Shown here: piece after piece, positions 25,675 through 35,255 of the stretch
How the letters are laid out: every line of letters starts with the position of its first letter
How positions within the stretch are numbered: the stretch's first letter is position 1
Assembly: GCF_019308285.1 (NCBI RefSeq)
Contig: NZ_WWEM01000004.1
Span: 1-64,000, forward strand
Length of the DNA: 64,000 nucleotides
Source: Flavobacterium quisquiliarum
GTDB lineage: Bacteria; Bacteroidota; Bacteroidia; Flavobacteriales; Flavobacteriaceae
Reading direction: 5' to 3'
Made by a program: the position numbers and the translations under genes
The notes under the pieces: generated by a model
Database searches by the model: none
Told to the model about the DNA's origin: nothing
Seen by the model: only the letters and a program-made list of their open reading frames with translations

Positions 25675-27024
25675 TCAGCTAATATTGATATTATATTTTT
25701 CTAAACGTCTGTATAAAGCACCTCTTGAAAGTCCCAGTTCTTCTGCCGTTTTACTAATATTATTATTGTTTTTAAAAAGTGCTTTTTCGACGGTTGACTT
25801 TTCTACAGCAGAAAGTTGAATATCATCGGAACTTTCTTCGTAAGGAGTTATAATTTCTAAATCCAGATCAGAAACTGTGATTTTGTTATTTTCACAAAGA
25901 ATCACAGCGCGCTCTATTTTATTTTCCATTTCACGAATGTTTCCGTTCCAAGCGTGTTTTTCAATTTGTTCTAATACTTTTGGATCAAAAACAATTTCAT
26001 CTCTTCCATACTTCTCAATCATCTTTTCAAGAAGATATTCTGCCAGCGGAATCTTATCTTCATCTCTTTCTCGTAAAGGTGGCAACACAATTTCCATCGT
26101 ATTAATGCGATAGTACAAGTCTTCACGGAAGTTTTTATGAACTACTTCTTCTTTCAGATTCAGATTTGTTGCTGTAATAATTCGGACATTTAGAGGTCTT
26201 GCTTTGGTTTCTCCCAAACGTGTTACCGTTTTGGTCTGAATGACCTGAAGAAGTTTCGATTGCAATTGAAGCGGTACATTTCCAATTTCATCCAAAAAAA
26301 TAGTTCCATTCTGCGCCATTTCAAAACGTCCCGGCGTATCGGTTTTGGCATCTGTAAAAGCGCCTTTTGCGTAACCAAATAATTCACTTTCGAAGATATT
26401 TGAATTTAGCGAACCCAAATCAACTGCAATAAAAGGTTTTTCTTTTCTTTCCGACTGCGAATAAATATGATGCGCTAAAACGAATTTTCCTGTTCCGTTT
26501 TCCCCCAGAATTAAAACATTGGCGTCGGTTTTGGCTACTTTATCAGCAAGAGAATAAGCTTTTTTAATGGTTTCTGAACTTCCAATAAAAAAGTCATTTT
26601 TGATTTCAACTTCTTTTACTTTTTTCTGTTCTTTTCGGGCTTTGTCAACGGCTTGTTTTACCGATTCTAAAAGCTTTTTGTTTTCCCAAGGTTTTAAAAT
26701 ATAATCAAAAGCACCTGATTTTAAACCTTCAACGGCGGTTTCTACTTTTCCGAAAGCGGTCATTAATATCACAACGGTTTTCGGCGAAAGCGTTTTTATT
26801 TCTTTCAGCAAATACAAACCTTCTCTCCCATCTTCAAAACCAATTCTGTAATTCATGTCCAATAAAACGACATCAATGGTATTTTTTGCCAATAATTCGA
26901 CAATATTTTTCGGATTATTGAGCGTATAAATGTTCTCAAAATACTTTTTCAGATACACTTTTGATGCAAAAAGGATGTCTTCCTGATCGTCTATGATTAA
27001 AATGGATGCGTTTGTTTTTTTCAT
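25675..27024 (-). CDS. Sigma-54-dependent response regulator (NtrC family)
   Basis: 449 aa with REC, AAA+ and Fis-type HTH domains. The phosphoacceptor is Asp56 (VVLLDMNYR). Walker A is GENGTGK (174-180), and the sigma-54 contact loop is GAFTDA (221-226), a variant of GAFTGA. Walker B is FLDEIG, and the arginine-finger region is FREDLYYRI. The C-terminal HTH reads ISKTAEELGLSRGALYRRLE. It is divergent from the ABC transporter operon; a perfect palindrome begins 25 nt before its ATG. It probably activates that operon when phosphorylated by the adjacent kinase. Confidence 0.95.
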   Translation of the reverse strand: MKKTNASILIIDDQEDILFASKVYLKKYFENIYTLNNPKNIVELLAKNTIDVVLLDMNYRIGFEDGREGLYLLKEIKTLSPKTVVILMTAFGKVETAVEGLKSGAFDYILKPWENKKLLESVKQAVDKARKEQKKVKEVEIKNDFFIGSSETIKKAYSLADKVAKTDANVLILGENGTGKFVLAHHIYSQSERKEKPFIAVDLGSLNSNIFESELFGYAKGAFTDAKTDTPGRFEMAQNGTIFLDEIGNVPLQLQSKLLQVIQTKTVTRLGETKARPLNVRIITATNLNLKEEVVHKNFREDLYYRINTMEIVLPPLRERDEDKIPLAEYLLEKMIEKYGRDEIVFDPKVLEQIEKHAWNGNIREMENKIERAVILCENNKITVSDLDLEIITPYEESSDDIQLSAVEKSTVEKALFKNNNNISKTAEELGLSRGALYRRLEKYNINIS

Positions 27025-27048
27025 TGTTGTTCGGTTTTGGACGAAAGG

Positions 27049-27064
27049 TGTCCATTAATGGACA
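27049..27064. promoter_or_regulatory. Perfect 16-bp palindrome, probable EBP binding site
   Basis: TGTCCATTAATGGACA is fully palindromic. It lies between the divergent sigma-54 regulator and the ABC operon, about 60 nt upstream of a -24-like element. That position fits an enhancer (upstream activating sequence) for the adjacent Fis-type HTH regulator, and it may also allow autoregulation. Confidence 0.6.
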
Positions 27065-27125
27065 GTTCGATATTTACTGCATAAATAAACCATTAAAAAC
27101 AAGCTGTTTACAAGGTTTAAATTAT

Positions 27126-27141
27126 TGGCACGAAAATCACA
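27126..27141 (+). promoter_or_regulatory. Candidate sigma-54 (-24/-12) promoter of the ABC operon
   Basis: TGGCACGAAAATCACA matches the -24 element TGGCACG exactly, while the -12 half reads TCAC instead of TTGC, so it is imperfect. It lies 166 nt upstream of the ATPase ATG and downstream of the palindrome. Confidence 0.45.
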
Positions 27142-27307
27142 TTAGAACTGGTAAATCATTAATAATTAACGGCTTTCAGAAGTAAAAATAACAAAATAAT
27201 TAAGTACAAATTACATCGAAATTATCTTAATTTTCAGACTTGTTTCTTTCATTTCCGAAGGCATAAAATTTTAAAAGAAAATCAATCAAAAAACAAACAG
27301 TCAAATT

Positions 27308-28018
27308 ATGATTACAATTAAAAAACTTTCAAAAGTATTTAGAACTGAGGAATTAGAAACAAGAGCTTTAAATGACATTTCATTAACCATTAATGAAGGT
27401 GATTTTGTTTCGATTATGGGGCCTTCGGGAAGCGGTAAATCAACTTTGTTAAACATTATCGGACTTCTAGACAGCGCTACAGACGGGAGTTACAAACTGC
27501 TTGATCAAGAAATGGTCGGTTTAAAAGAAAATTTAAAATCAAAAGCCAGAAAACAAAACATCGGATTCATTTTTCAAAACTTCAACTTAATTGATGAGTT
27601 ATCGGTTTTCGATAATATTGAGCTTCCATTGCTTTACAACAAAATTCATTCTTTTGAAAGAAAGAAAAAAGTAGAAGATATTGCGTCTATTTTAGGCATT
27701 TCACATCGTTTGAAACATTTTCCGCAACAACTTTCAGGCGGGCAACAGCAACGTGTGGCTGTAGCTAGAGCTTTAATCAATAATCCGAAAATTATTCTAG
27801 CCGATGAGCCAACAGGAAATCTGGACAGCAAAAACGGAAATGAGGTAATGGAACTACTAACCGATCTTCATGCCAGCGGTTCGACAATCCTGATGGTAAC
27901 GCATTCTGATTACGATGCTTCTTTTTCGCAGAAAACCATTTTAATGAAAGACGGAATGATTTTGTCTGAAAAAGTAAATCACAGGAATGTTGACGTTTTG
28001 ATAACTGCTAAAAACTAA
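27308..28018 (+). CDS. MacB/LolD-type ABC transporter ATP-binding protein
   Basis: 236 aa. Walker A is GPSGSGKS, the Q-loop reads [14 protein letters not shown], the signature is [15 protein letters not shown], and Walker B is [12 protein letters not shown]. The layout is that of the LolD/MacB/FtsE branch, which powers mechanotransmission permeases rather than classic importers. It is followed after 4 nt by two large FtsX-like permeases, which it probably serves as a dimer. Sigma-54 control through the divergent regulator is likely. Confidence 0.94.
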   Translation: MITIKKLSKVFRTEELETRALNDISLTINEGDFVSIMGPSGSGKSTLLNIIGLLDSATDGSYKLLDQEMVGLKENLKSKARKQNIGFIFQNFNLIDELSVFDNIELPLLYNKIHSFERKKKVEDIASILGISHRLKHFPQQLSGGQQQRVAVARALINNPKIILADEPTGNLDSKNGNEVMELLTDLHASGSTILMVTHSDYDASFSQKTILMKDGMILSEKVNHRNVDVLITAKN

Positions 28019-28022
28019 AATT

Positions 28023-30434
28023 ATGCTAAAAAACTATATCAACATATTTATATACCACATCAAAAACAACAAACTCTTTACGGCTTTGAATGTTTTAGGT
28101 TTGAGTATTGGGATGGCGACCTTGATTTTCGCCATTCTCTTTTGGAATGACGAACATTCTTATGATCAATGGAATCCTGAAAGAGACCAAATTTATTCTG
28201 TTCTAAATGACATTGGACAAAATAATATTTGGACATCAAACCCTGCAACTACAGGCCCTTTACTAAAATCTGTTTCCTCAGAATTAGATAGTTATTGTTA
28301 TTTCTATGCCGATTATGCTAAAGATGTTATTTCTTATAATGGAAAAAAAGAAATGATCAGCAAAATATTTACAGCACAAAGTAATTTTTTCTCCTTTTTT
28401 CCATTTCATTTTGTTTACGGAGATGCAAAAACTGCACTCAAAGACCGAAACAGCATTGCATTATCTGAAGAAACTGCAATACGTTTATTTGGAAACGAAA
28501 ATCCGTTAGAAAAGCTAGTAAAATATGAAGATCAGATTTTTACAGTTCGCGGTGTATTTAAAATTTCTGAAAAATCATCCGTCATGCCAAATGCAATTAC
28601 AACAATAATTGAAGATGATTTAAAAAAAACAAAAGACCAATGGACTTATCATTATGGACTTATTCTTAAATTTAAAAATCCAAAAGCATCCGCTGGAATA
28701 GTAAAAACCTTAGATCGGCTTTTTTTTGAAAACTGTACCAAAGTGTATGCAAAAATGGAAGGTTTGACTGTTGCTGAATTCATTAAAAAATATGGAGAAC
28801 CAGTAAAATCAAGCTTACTTCCTTTACCTGAAGCACGATTATACAAAGGAAATTTTCCTTTTCCAGAAGAAGGCGGAAAATTGCAGTACCTCATAATTCT
28901 TATGGGCTTATCCATCCTGATTTTATCGCTTTCTATTGTAAATTACATCAATCTGGCGACAGCAAATGCTATAAAAAGAGCCAAAGAAATTGGCGTTAGG
29001 AAAATTGCTGGAGCTGGCAAAGGACAAATTGTAGTACAATTTATTTTTGAAACTGCTTTAACTACGATTTTTTCTGTTCTACTAGCTTTGGTTATTGTCG
29101 AAATTTCTCTTCCTTCTTATAATGCATTCTTAGATAAAGATTTAGTTTTAATTGGCTCTCAGTTTTACATCCAGCTCATTTTAATTACAATACTGGTAAT
29201 TATTGTATCGGGTATTCTTCCTGCTGTATATGTTTCCAATTTTGAAACTTTAAAAGTTTTAAAAGGAAACTTTAGCAGAAGTAAAAAAGGTATTTGGCTT
29301 CGAAACGGAATGTTGGTCTTACAGTTTTCTGTAGCCGCTTTTTTTATCATTGGCTCCATCATTGTTTACAAACAAGTTAATTTCATGGCAGAGAAAGATT
29401 TAGGCTTTAAGGGAGCGCAGGTTTTGGATATTACTTTTAAAGCCAAAAAAGATAAAAATCAATTTGAACGGTATAAAATAATCAAACAGGAAGCCAGTAA
29501 AATAAAAGGTGTAGAAGCCGTTTCTACCGCATTATTTGCAATGGGATCGATGGAAAATTCTTGGTCAAGTGCCAGTTACAAAAATGACAAACCCTTTTTG
29601 ATACAGGAAATGGGGATGGATTTTGAAATGCTGGATATGCTCGATGTTAAAATTTTGAAAGGCCGAAAATTAAACCCTGCCTTTTCTTCCGATACCATTT
29701 CATCTGTTATGCTAAATCAGGAAGCGGCCAAATTACTTCCAGAAAAAGACCCATTAAACAAAATACTTTACTGGAGAGATCAAAAAGTAAAAGTTGTGGG
29801 AGTCGTAAATGATTTTAATTACTTCGGCATGGAAAGCAGAATTGCTCCAATGATCTTTTTCTATGTCACAAAAATTGATGGTGTTAGAGATGACATTCGA
29901 CATGTTTTTGTAAAAATTTCGACAGATAATGTGCAGGAAACTATTACGGCCATTAATAAATTCTGGGTACAAAAAGTAGATACTGAATATCCTTTCGAGT
30001 ATAATTTTGTAGATAAAAACTATGCAAAAACATATAAGAAATATGAAAACCAAAGAGATTTATTTGCTTTGCTCAACATTATTGTAATCTTGATTGCTGT
30101 ATTCGGATTATTTTCTCTAGCCTCTTTTTCCATGGAAAGAAGACTTCGTGAAATTGCTATAAGGAAAACACTTGGAGCCGAAACGAATATTCTATTAAAA
30201 GAATTATCGAAACAATATGTCGTTTTCTGTATAATCGGATTTTTTATTGGAATTATTCCAGCTTATATTTTACTGCAAAAATGGCTGGAGAATTTTGCCT
30301 TTAGAATAGATATTCCAATCCCGCCTTTTATTCTAGCCTTTGTGTCTTTGCTATTTCTCACCTTGACCATCGTTTTAGGAAAAGCTTACCAAGTGACAAA
30401 AGTGGATGTTTTACGTTATTTAAAATACGAATAA
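28023..30434 (+). CDS. FtsX/MacB-like ABC permease (first paralogue)
   Basis: 803 aa. TM1 lies at about residues 20-42 (LNVLGLSIGMATLIFAILFW). A long MacB periplasmic-core domain follows (residues 45-280), then an FtsX block of three helices around 285-400. A second periplasmic region and a final FtsX block occupy residues 670-790 (LREIAIRKTLGAE). The duplicated FtsX layout is typical of Bacteroidota paired permeases. It is 4 nt from the ATPase gene and 1 nt from a similar permease, so the transporter is probably a heterodimer. The substrate is unknown. Confidence 0.92.
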   Translation: MLKNYINIFIYHIKNNKLFTALNVLGLSIGMATLIFAILFWNDEHSYDQWNPERDQIYSVLNDIGQNNIWTSNPATTGPLLKSVSSELDSYCYFYADYAKDVISYNGKKEMISKIFTAQSNFFSFFPFHFVYGDAKTALKDRNSIALSEETAIRLFGNENPLEKLVKYEDQIFTVRGVFKISEKSSVMPNAITTIIEDDLKKTKDQWTYHYGLILKFKNPKASAGIVKTLDRLFFENCTKVYAKMEGLTVAEFIKKYGEPVKSSLLPLPEARLYKGNFPFPEEGGKLQYLIILMGLSILILSLSIVNYINLATANAIKRAKEIGVRKIAGAGKGQIVVQFIFETALTTIFSVLLALVIVEISLPSYNAFLDKDLVLIGSQFYIQLILITILVIIVSGILPAVYVSNFETLKVLKGNFSRSKKGIWLRNGMLVLQFSVAAFFIIGSIIVYKQVNFMAEKDLGFKGAQVLDITFKAKKDKNQFERYKIIKQEASKIKGVEAVSTALFAMGSMENSWSSASYKNDKPFLIQEMGMDFEMLDMLDVKILKGRKLNPAFSSDTISSVMLNQEAAKLLPEKDPLNKILYWRDQKVKVVGVVNDFNYFGMESRIAPMIFFYVTKIDGVRDDIRHVFVKISTDNVQETITAINKFWVQKVDTEYPFEYNFVDKNYAKTYKKYENQRDLFALLNIIVILIAVFGLFSLASFSMERRLREIAIRKTLGAETNILLKELSKQYVVFCIIGFFIGIIPAYILLQKWLENFAFRIDIPIPPFILAFVSLLFLTLTIVLGKAYQVTKVDVLRYLKYE

Positions 30435-30435
30435 G

Positions 30436-32859
30436 ATGCTTAGAAACTGGACAAACATTTTCATCTATCAAATAAAGAGCAGTAAACTTTTTACTGCTCT
30501 CAATATTCTCGGATTATCAATTGGTATTTCGGGATTAATTTTCGCGCTGCTTTATTGGAACGACGAACATAATTATAACGACTGGAATCCGGAAAAGGAT
30601 CATGTTTATCAGGTATTAGCCCAATTAAGTGACATGCCTGTAACAACAAATAATCCTGTACGTCTCAAACCCCATTTAGAAAATGATCCTAATATTGAAA
30701 CTGTCGTTTTTGCAGATGAATGGTATCAAAAAGACAAAGTGGTTTATAATGGACAAAAGGAATCTGTAGATAAAATCATAAATGTTGAGCGGGATTTCTT
30801 TTCGCTTTTTCCTTTTAAATTTATTTATGGAAATGCCAAATCGGCTATAAAAGATGGAAATAGTATTGCTATTTCAGAAAAACTTTCAGAACGTTTTTTT
30901 GGTGACAAAAACCCTATAGGCAAGCAAATTAAATGTTTTAATTCTACGTTTACAATTGAAGCAGTATATCGCGTTCCGGGAAATTCATCGATTGCGCCAA
31001 ATATTGTGGTAAACCGTATGAAAGATCTAACAGATCCTGCGCAAAATCCTGGACTTTTTGTTTTAAAAATTTTAGTAAAACTAAAAGATCCATCAAAAGT
31101 AGAATTAACCCGAAAAATGCTTGAAAAAGTATTTTATGACGAAGTTATTGTAAGAACTGCCAAACAAGCGGGTTTTACACCTGCAGAAATGATCAGGAAA
31201 ATGGGAAGTTTTAAAGTTTTCATGGAACCGCTTTCAACTGCAAGACTTCATTCTGCAACCGATGGTTATACTGAAGGCAGAGGAAATTATCAGTTTTTGG
31301 TAATTATGGCTTGTTTATCTGTCTTGATTCTAATTCTGTCTATTGTCAATTATATCAATCTGGCAACTGCAAATTCGATTAAAAGAGCTAAAGAAGTTGG
31401 AGTTCGTAAAGTTTTGGGAGCTTCAAAAAAACATATTGTTTACCAATTTATTTTTGAAACCATTCTTATAACAACCTTTTCAATTTTATTAGCGTTAATG
31501 ATTGTTGAAATAACGCTTCCCTTTTATAATTCCTTTTTAGAGAAAGATTTAAAAATGGTACAAGGTCAGTTTTACCTTCAATTGTTAATAGTTTTTGCCG
31601 TAACCATTTTATTTGCCGGAATATTTCCTGCACTTTATGTTTCAAATTTTAAAACTTTAAATGTATTAAAAGGCAATTATGAAAGAAGTAAAAGTGGTGT
31701 TTGGTTCCGAAACGGAATGTTGGTCTTGCAATTTGCAATTGCTGCATTTTTTATAATTGGTTCAACTATTGTCTACAGGCAAATTGAATATTTAAGCAAT
31801 AAAGATTTAGGTTTTAAAGGAGATCAAGTATTGGCTGTTTCATTAAATTTTCCATCTTCTTATTATAACGAAGAAAAAAGTAATCAAAAAATATATTATC
31901 GATATAATACGATAAAAGAAGAATTATATAAGATAAAAGGAGTTTCTAAAGTTTCAACGGGTTTAATTGCATTCGACGGAAAAAACAATTCATTGTGGCC
32001 TGTTTGGTATAAAGAAGAACTCTTTAAACAAAAAGCAATCGGAATTGATTATGGAATGCTGGATTTGATGAAAATTAAAATACTACAGGGAAGAGATTTT
32101 GATCAAAAACTGGCTTCGGATACTACTAATTCTGTTTTGATAAATGAGAAAGCATTAAAACTGATGAATATTAAAAATCCGATTAATACTGAAATTAAAA
32201 TTGGGAATCAACCCATGAAAATTATAGGAGTTGTCAAAGATTTTAATTTATTAAGCCCAGAATCTGCTATTGTTCCAATAACTTTCTATCATATTAAATC
32301 TTTGGACATGGCTGCAGAAATGAATGTGGTTTACATAAAGATCGAACCTGAAAATATGCAGAATACAATTGCAGACATAGAAAGTTTCTGGAAAAGAAAA
32401 GTAGATACCGAAAATCCCTTTCAGTACAATTTTGTCGACAAACAATACGCCAGAACTTACGAGTCGTATGTAAAACAAAAAGATTTATTCTCACTGTTGA
32501 ATATCGTTGTAATCTTTATTGCTCTTTTTGGACTTTTTGCTTTGGCATCATATTCTATTCAAAGAAGAATGAAAGAAATCGCTATTAGAAAAACGCTGGG
32601 TGCCGAAACTAATATTCTACTGAAAGAATTATCAAAGCAATATATTCTTTACTGTTTTGTCGGATTTATATTAGCGATTGTTCCTGCTTATCTTTTATTG
32701 CAAAAATGGTTGAATAACTTCGCTTTCAGAATAGAAATTCCTCTAATGCCATTTCTACTTTCTTTCGTTTTATTATTGTTCCTTACGCTGACTATTGTTC
32801 TTACAAAAGCTTATCAAGCCACTAAAGTGGATGTTTTACGTTATTTAAAATACGAGTAA
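30436..32859 (+). CDS. FtsX/MacB-like ABC permease (second paralogue)
   Basis: 807 aa, clearly homologous to the preceding gene over its whole length. Shared segments include YQIKSSKLFTALNILGLSIG at the N-terminus, NYINLATANSIKRAKEVGVR in the centre and KEIAIRKTLGAETNILLKEL near the end. Both end DVLRYLKYE. The periplasmic domains diverge most. It starts 1 nt after the first permease stop, so the genes are translationally coupled. A strong terminator follows. Homologues take part in peptide, lipoprotein or drug export, but nothing here selects one. Confidence 0.92.
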   Translation: MLRNWTNIFIYQIKSSKLFTALNILGLSIGISGLIFALLYWNDEHNYNDWNPEKDHVYQVLAQLSDMPVTTNNPVRLKPHLENDPNIETVVFADEWYQKDKVVYNGQKESVDKIINVERDFFSLFPFKFIYGNAKSAIKDGNSIAISEKLSERFFGDKNPIGKQIKCFNSTFTIEAVYRVPGNSSIAPNIVVNRMKDLTDPAQNPGLFVLKILVKLKDPSKVELTRKMLEKVFYDEVIVRTAKQAGFTPAEMIRKMGSFKVFMEPLSTARLHSATDGYTEGRGNYQFLVIMACLSVLILILSIVNYINLATANSIKRAKEVGVRKVLGASKKHIVYQFIFETILITTFSILLALMIVEITLPFYNSFLEKDLKMVQGQFYLQLLIVFAVTILFAGIFPALYVSNFKTLNVLKGNYERSKSGVWFRNGMLVLQFAIAAFFIIGSTIVYRQIEYLSNKDLGFKGDQVLAVSLNFPSSYYNEEKSNQKIYYRYNTIKEELYKIKGVSKVSTGLIAFDGKNNSLWPVWYKEELFKQKAIGIDYGMLDLMKIKILQGRDFDQKLASDTTNSVLINEKALKLMNIKNPINTEIKIGNQPMKIIGVVKDFNLLSPESAIVPITFYHIKSLDMAAEMNVVYIKIEPENMQNTIADIESFWKRKVDTENPFQYNFVDKQYARTYESYVKQKDLFSLLNIVVIFIALFGLFALASYSIQRRMKEIAIRKTLGAETNILLKELSKQYILYCFVGFILAIVPAYLLLQKWLNNFAFRIEIPLMPFLLSFVLLLFLTLTIVLTKAYQATKVDVLRYLKYE

Positions 32860-32873
32860 AGTACCAATCAACT

Positions 32874-32906
32874 AAAAAAGCGTTCGCCATGGCGAACGCT
32901 TTTTTT
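32874..32906 (+). terminator. Rho-independent terminator of the ABC operon
   Basis: A perfect 15-bp inverted repeat AAAAAAGCGTTCGCC / GGCGAACGCTTTTTT with a central AT. It lies 14 nt after the second permease and could work on either strand. Confidence 0.9.
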
Positions 32907-32945
32907 ATAATTTCGATTCAATGTCAATATCAATGTCAAATTTCT

Positions 32946-32983
32946 AACTCATAACCTATAACTCATAACCTATAACTCATAAC
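32946..32983. repeat. Short tandem repeat, 14-bp unit
   Basis: AACTCATAACCTAT is repeated 2.7 times directly downstream of the glycosyltransferase stop. A run of CAATGTCAA/CAATATCAA words sits just before it. It looks like slippage-type sequence with no visible coding role. Confidence 0.8.
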
Positions 32984-32989
32984 TTCCCC

Positions 32990-34420
32990 CTACTTCTTCG
33001 CAAATCCTTTTCTGGTCATTTCGCCCCAGCCTTTGGTTCCCATTATTTTTTCTTTGTAACCGACTAAAGCGGCATAAACTGTCAGCGGATGGAAATAAAA
33101 TGGTTCTATAAAAGCGGCCATTAAAAGCTTAAAGAAATCGGCTTGTTTTGGGTATTTATGATAGGTTTTTTCTTCGCTGAACAAAGCAATAACCGAAAAG
33201 AAAACGGCGAAAGTATAAACAAACAACAAAAGTAAAATAAAGAAATGCCAATGAAGCAGTCCAAAAATGATAAACAAAGCGGTTATCACCAATCCGATAA
33301 ATTCAATTCCCGGTGCTAGAAATTCGAACAAGGTCCAATATGGTACACTCAGCATTCCTAATAACTTATATTTTGGGTTCATGAACATTTTTTTGTGGAA
33401 ACTTAATGTTTCTATTGTTCCTCTCATCCAACGGCTTCGTTGCTTTTTAAAGATTGAAAAATCTTCAGGAGCTTCTGTCCAGCAAAGTGGATCTGGAATG
33501 TAACTTACAGCATACGGAAGCTTATTCTCCAACATATAACGACGCATTCTTACAATAAGCTCCATATCTTCTCCAACCGTTTTGGTACTGTAACCGCCGG
33601 CCAATATTGCTATTTCTTTATCAAATGCTCCAAAAGCGCCGCTAATTAACAATAAACCGTCCAATCTTCCCCATGCCATTCTTCCCAAAAGAAAAGCTCT
33701 CAGATATTCTAAAACCTGAATTCTAGGCAGCATTCGATCTGGAATGTTCACTTCGACCAAACGACCGTTTTTAATAATACATTGATTCGCAATTCTCACA
33801 ACACCACCTGTAGCAATAATACGTTTTCCATGCGATTCTAAAAATGGTTTTGCTAGTTTTAAAAGTGAATCTTTATCTAAAATACAATCCACATCAATAC
33901 AAACTACAAAAGGATTTTCGGCAATATTAAGTCCCACGTTTAAGGCATCAGCTTTACCTCCGTTTTCTTTGTCTACGACAATCAGTTTTTTATAAGCTGC
34001 ATTTCTGGAAACATAAATTCCTTTTATCTTTTTGGTTTCAATCTGCGGATGAAATTCACGATCCGATAAAACCAAATCGTACGTATTAATCAGGATTTCC
34101 ATTGAATTGTCCTTGCTTCCATCATTCACCACGATTGCCTGATAATTATTATAATTCAGAGACAATAATGATTTTACATTTTCTTCGATGGTTAAACCTT
34201 CATTATAAGCAGGGGCAATCAAAGAAAGTTTTGGAGCAAATTCACTTGTTAACAGCACATCATAATCTACAAAGCTATTTTTCTTCAAATAACCTCTTAA
34301 TTCTTTAGTAGAAAGATAGGCTAAAACTAAATAAGAGGACATAATTAATATGGCGTAGCCAAGTATCAGGAGTATGTATACATCCAAAAACCACATTAAT
34401 TCAGTAGTAAAAAAAGTCAT
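32990..34420 (-). CDS. Processive family 2 glycosyltransferase (PgaC-like)
   Basis: 476 aa. The N-terminal helix is at residues 12-35. The GT2 domain has VVNDGSKD (97-104), DVDC near 178 (DxD motif), TVGEDMEL (catalytic GED) and QRSRWMRG (QxxRW), the full set of a processive synthase. Three to four helices at about 350-450 form the pore. It resembles poly-N-acetylglucosamine and cellulose-type synthases, so it probably polymerises and exports a polysaccharide. It is the last gene of a five-gene run with a HEAT protein, a YaiO-like barrel and two signalling genes. The sugar is unknown. Confidence 0.9.
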   Translation of the reverse strand: MTFFTTELMWFLDVYILLILGYAILIMSSYLVLAYLSTKELRGYLKKNSFVDYDVLLTSEFAPKLSLIAPAYNEGLTIEENVKSLLSLNYNNYQAIVVNDGSKDNSMEILINTYDLVLSDREFHPQIETKKIKGIYVSRNAAYKKLIVVDKENGGKADALNVGLNIAENPFVVCIDVDCILDKDSLLKLAKPFLESHGKRIIATGGVVRIANQCIIKNGRLVEVNIPDRMLPRIQVLEYLRAFLLGRMAWGRLDGLLLISGAFGAFDKEIAILAGGYSTKTVGEDMELIVRMRRYMLENKLPYAVSYIPDPLCWTEAPEDFSIFKKQRSRWMRGTIETLSFHKKMFMNPKYKLLGMLSVPYWTLFEFLAPGIEFIGLVITALFIIFGLLHWHFFILLLLFVYTFAVFFSVIALFSEEKTYHKYPKQADFFKLLMAAFIEPFYFHPLTVYAALVGYKEKIMGTKGWGEMTRKGFAKK

Positions 34421-34432
34421 TTTCTAAATCAA

Positions 34433-35254
34433 TTAAACCGTTAGTGTCTGCAAAATACTTTGCGCTTCATACTTTATTGTTGTGTTTGTCGCTTTGGATG
34501 CCAATTGTGCCACAAAAGGAACTTTCTGTGTTAATTTTAACTCTTTTATCAGCTTTAATCCCAAGGTAATAACTGTTGTATTTTGGGATTCCAATAAAAG
34601 CTCAATTCCTTTTGTGTCTCCAATGTCGTGTTTTTTGAAAGCTCCAATAATATTCAACTGCGTCCAATCGTCAATAGGATCTGAATGTTCAACCAAATGA
34701 ACTATACCTCTTGTGCCTCCAAGTTTAATGCAGGCATTTATGGCCGTAATTTTTAAAGTTTTGTTTCTTCCTTTAGAATAAAGAATAATTTTATCAAACG
34801 CTTCTTTAATATTAAACTCGGCAAGTTCAGTAATTCCTTTACATTTTATTTCCCATTTAAGGCTTTTCAGCTTTCTAAAGGAATCCTTTATTAAACCTGA
34901 TTCTTTATAAAACTGTTCTAATTTTTCAGCATAAATACCTTCATAGTTTTTATGCAGATTAATAAGAGATTCTGTCAGCACTTCCCTAAAAAAAGAAGTA
35001 TCAAACAGCACTAGAAAGCTTTTATTTTCTTTGATTTGGGCAAATGCAACATCTTCAAAAATGACCGATGCTAACAATTTTTCGATTTCCGCATTGTATT
35101 CAACCCGAAGTCTTTCTCTTCTGATTTTTTTGTTTCGGCTTGCTACGATGTACAGGTATAAGACAAAAGAAGCTGCAACGAAAAAGTAGATCGAAAAAGT
35201 GAGAAAGGACACTACCCATTTACCGCCTTTATAGATTTCCCAGATTTCTTCCAT
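34433..35254 (-). CDS. Membrane-anchored HEAT-repeat protein
   Basis: 273 aa. A single N-terminal transmembrane helix lies at about residues 15-38 (FLTFSIYFFVAASFVLYLYI), then a basic cytoplasmic stretch. The rest is helical, with HEAT-like pairs from about residue 140 onward (KIILYSKGRNKTLKITAINA, then LGGTRGIVHLVEHSD). HEAT solenoids are protein-docking surfaces. The gene starts 1 nt after the YaiO-like gene and ends 12 nt before the glycosyltransferase. It probably scaffolds the synthase at the inner membrane; that is inferred from position. Confidence 0.82.
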   Translation of the reverse strand: MEEIWEIYKGGKWVVSFLTFSIYFFVAASFVLYLYIVASRNKKIRRERLRVEYNAEIEKLLASVIFEDVAFAQIKENKSFLVLFDTSFFREVLTESLINLHKNYEGIYAEKLEQFYKESGLIKDSFRKLKSLKWEIKCKGITELAEFNIKEAFDKIILYSKGRNKTLKITAINACIKLGGTRGIVHLVEHSDPIDDWTQLNIIGAFKKHDIGDTKGIELLLESQNTTVITLGLKLIKELKLTQKVPFVAQLASKATNTTIKYEAQSILQTLTV

Positions 35255-35255
35255 A

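Noticed and set aside
25675..27024. GAFTDA in place of GAFTGA as a loss of sigma-54 contact
   Set aside because: As far as I know this variant is common in Bacteroidota enhancer-binding proteins, so it is not evidence of inactivity.
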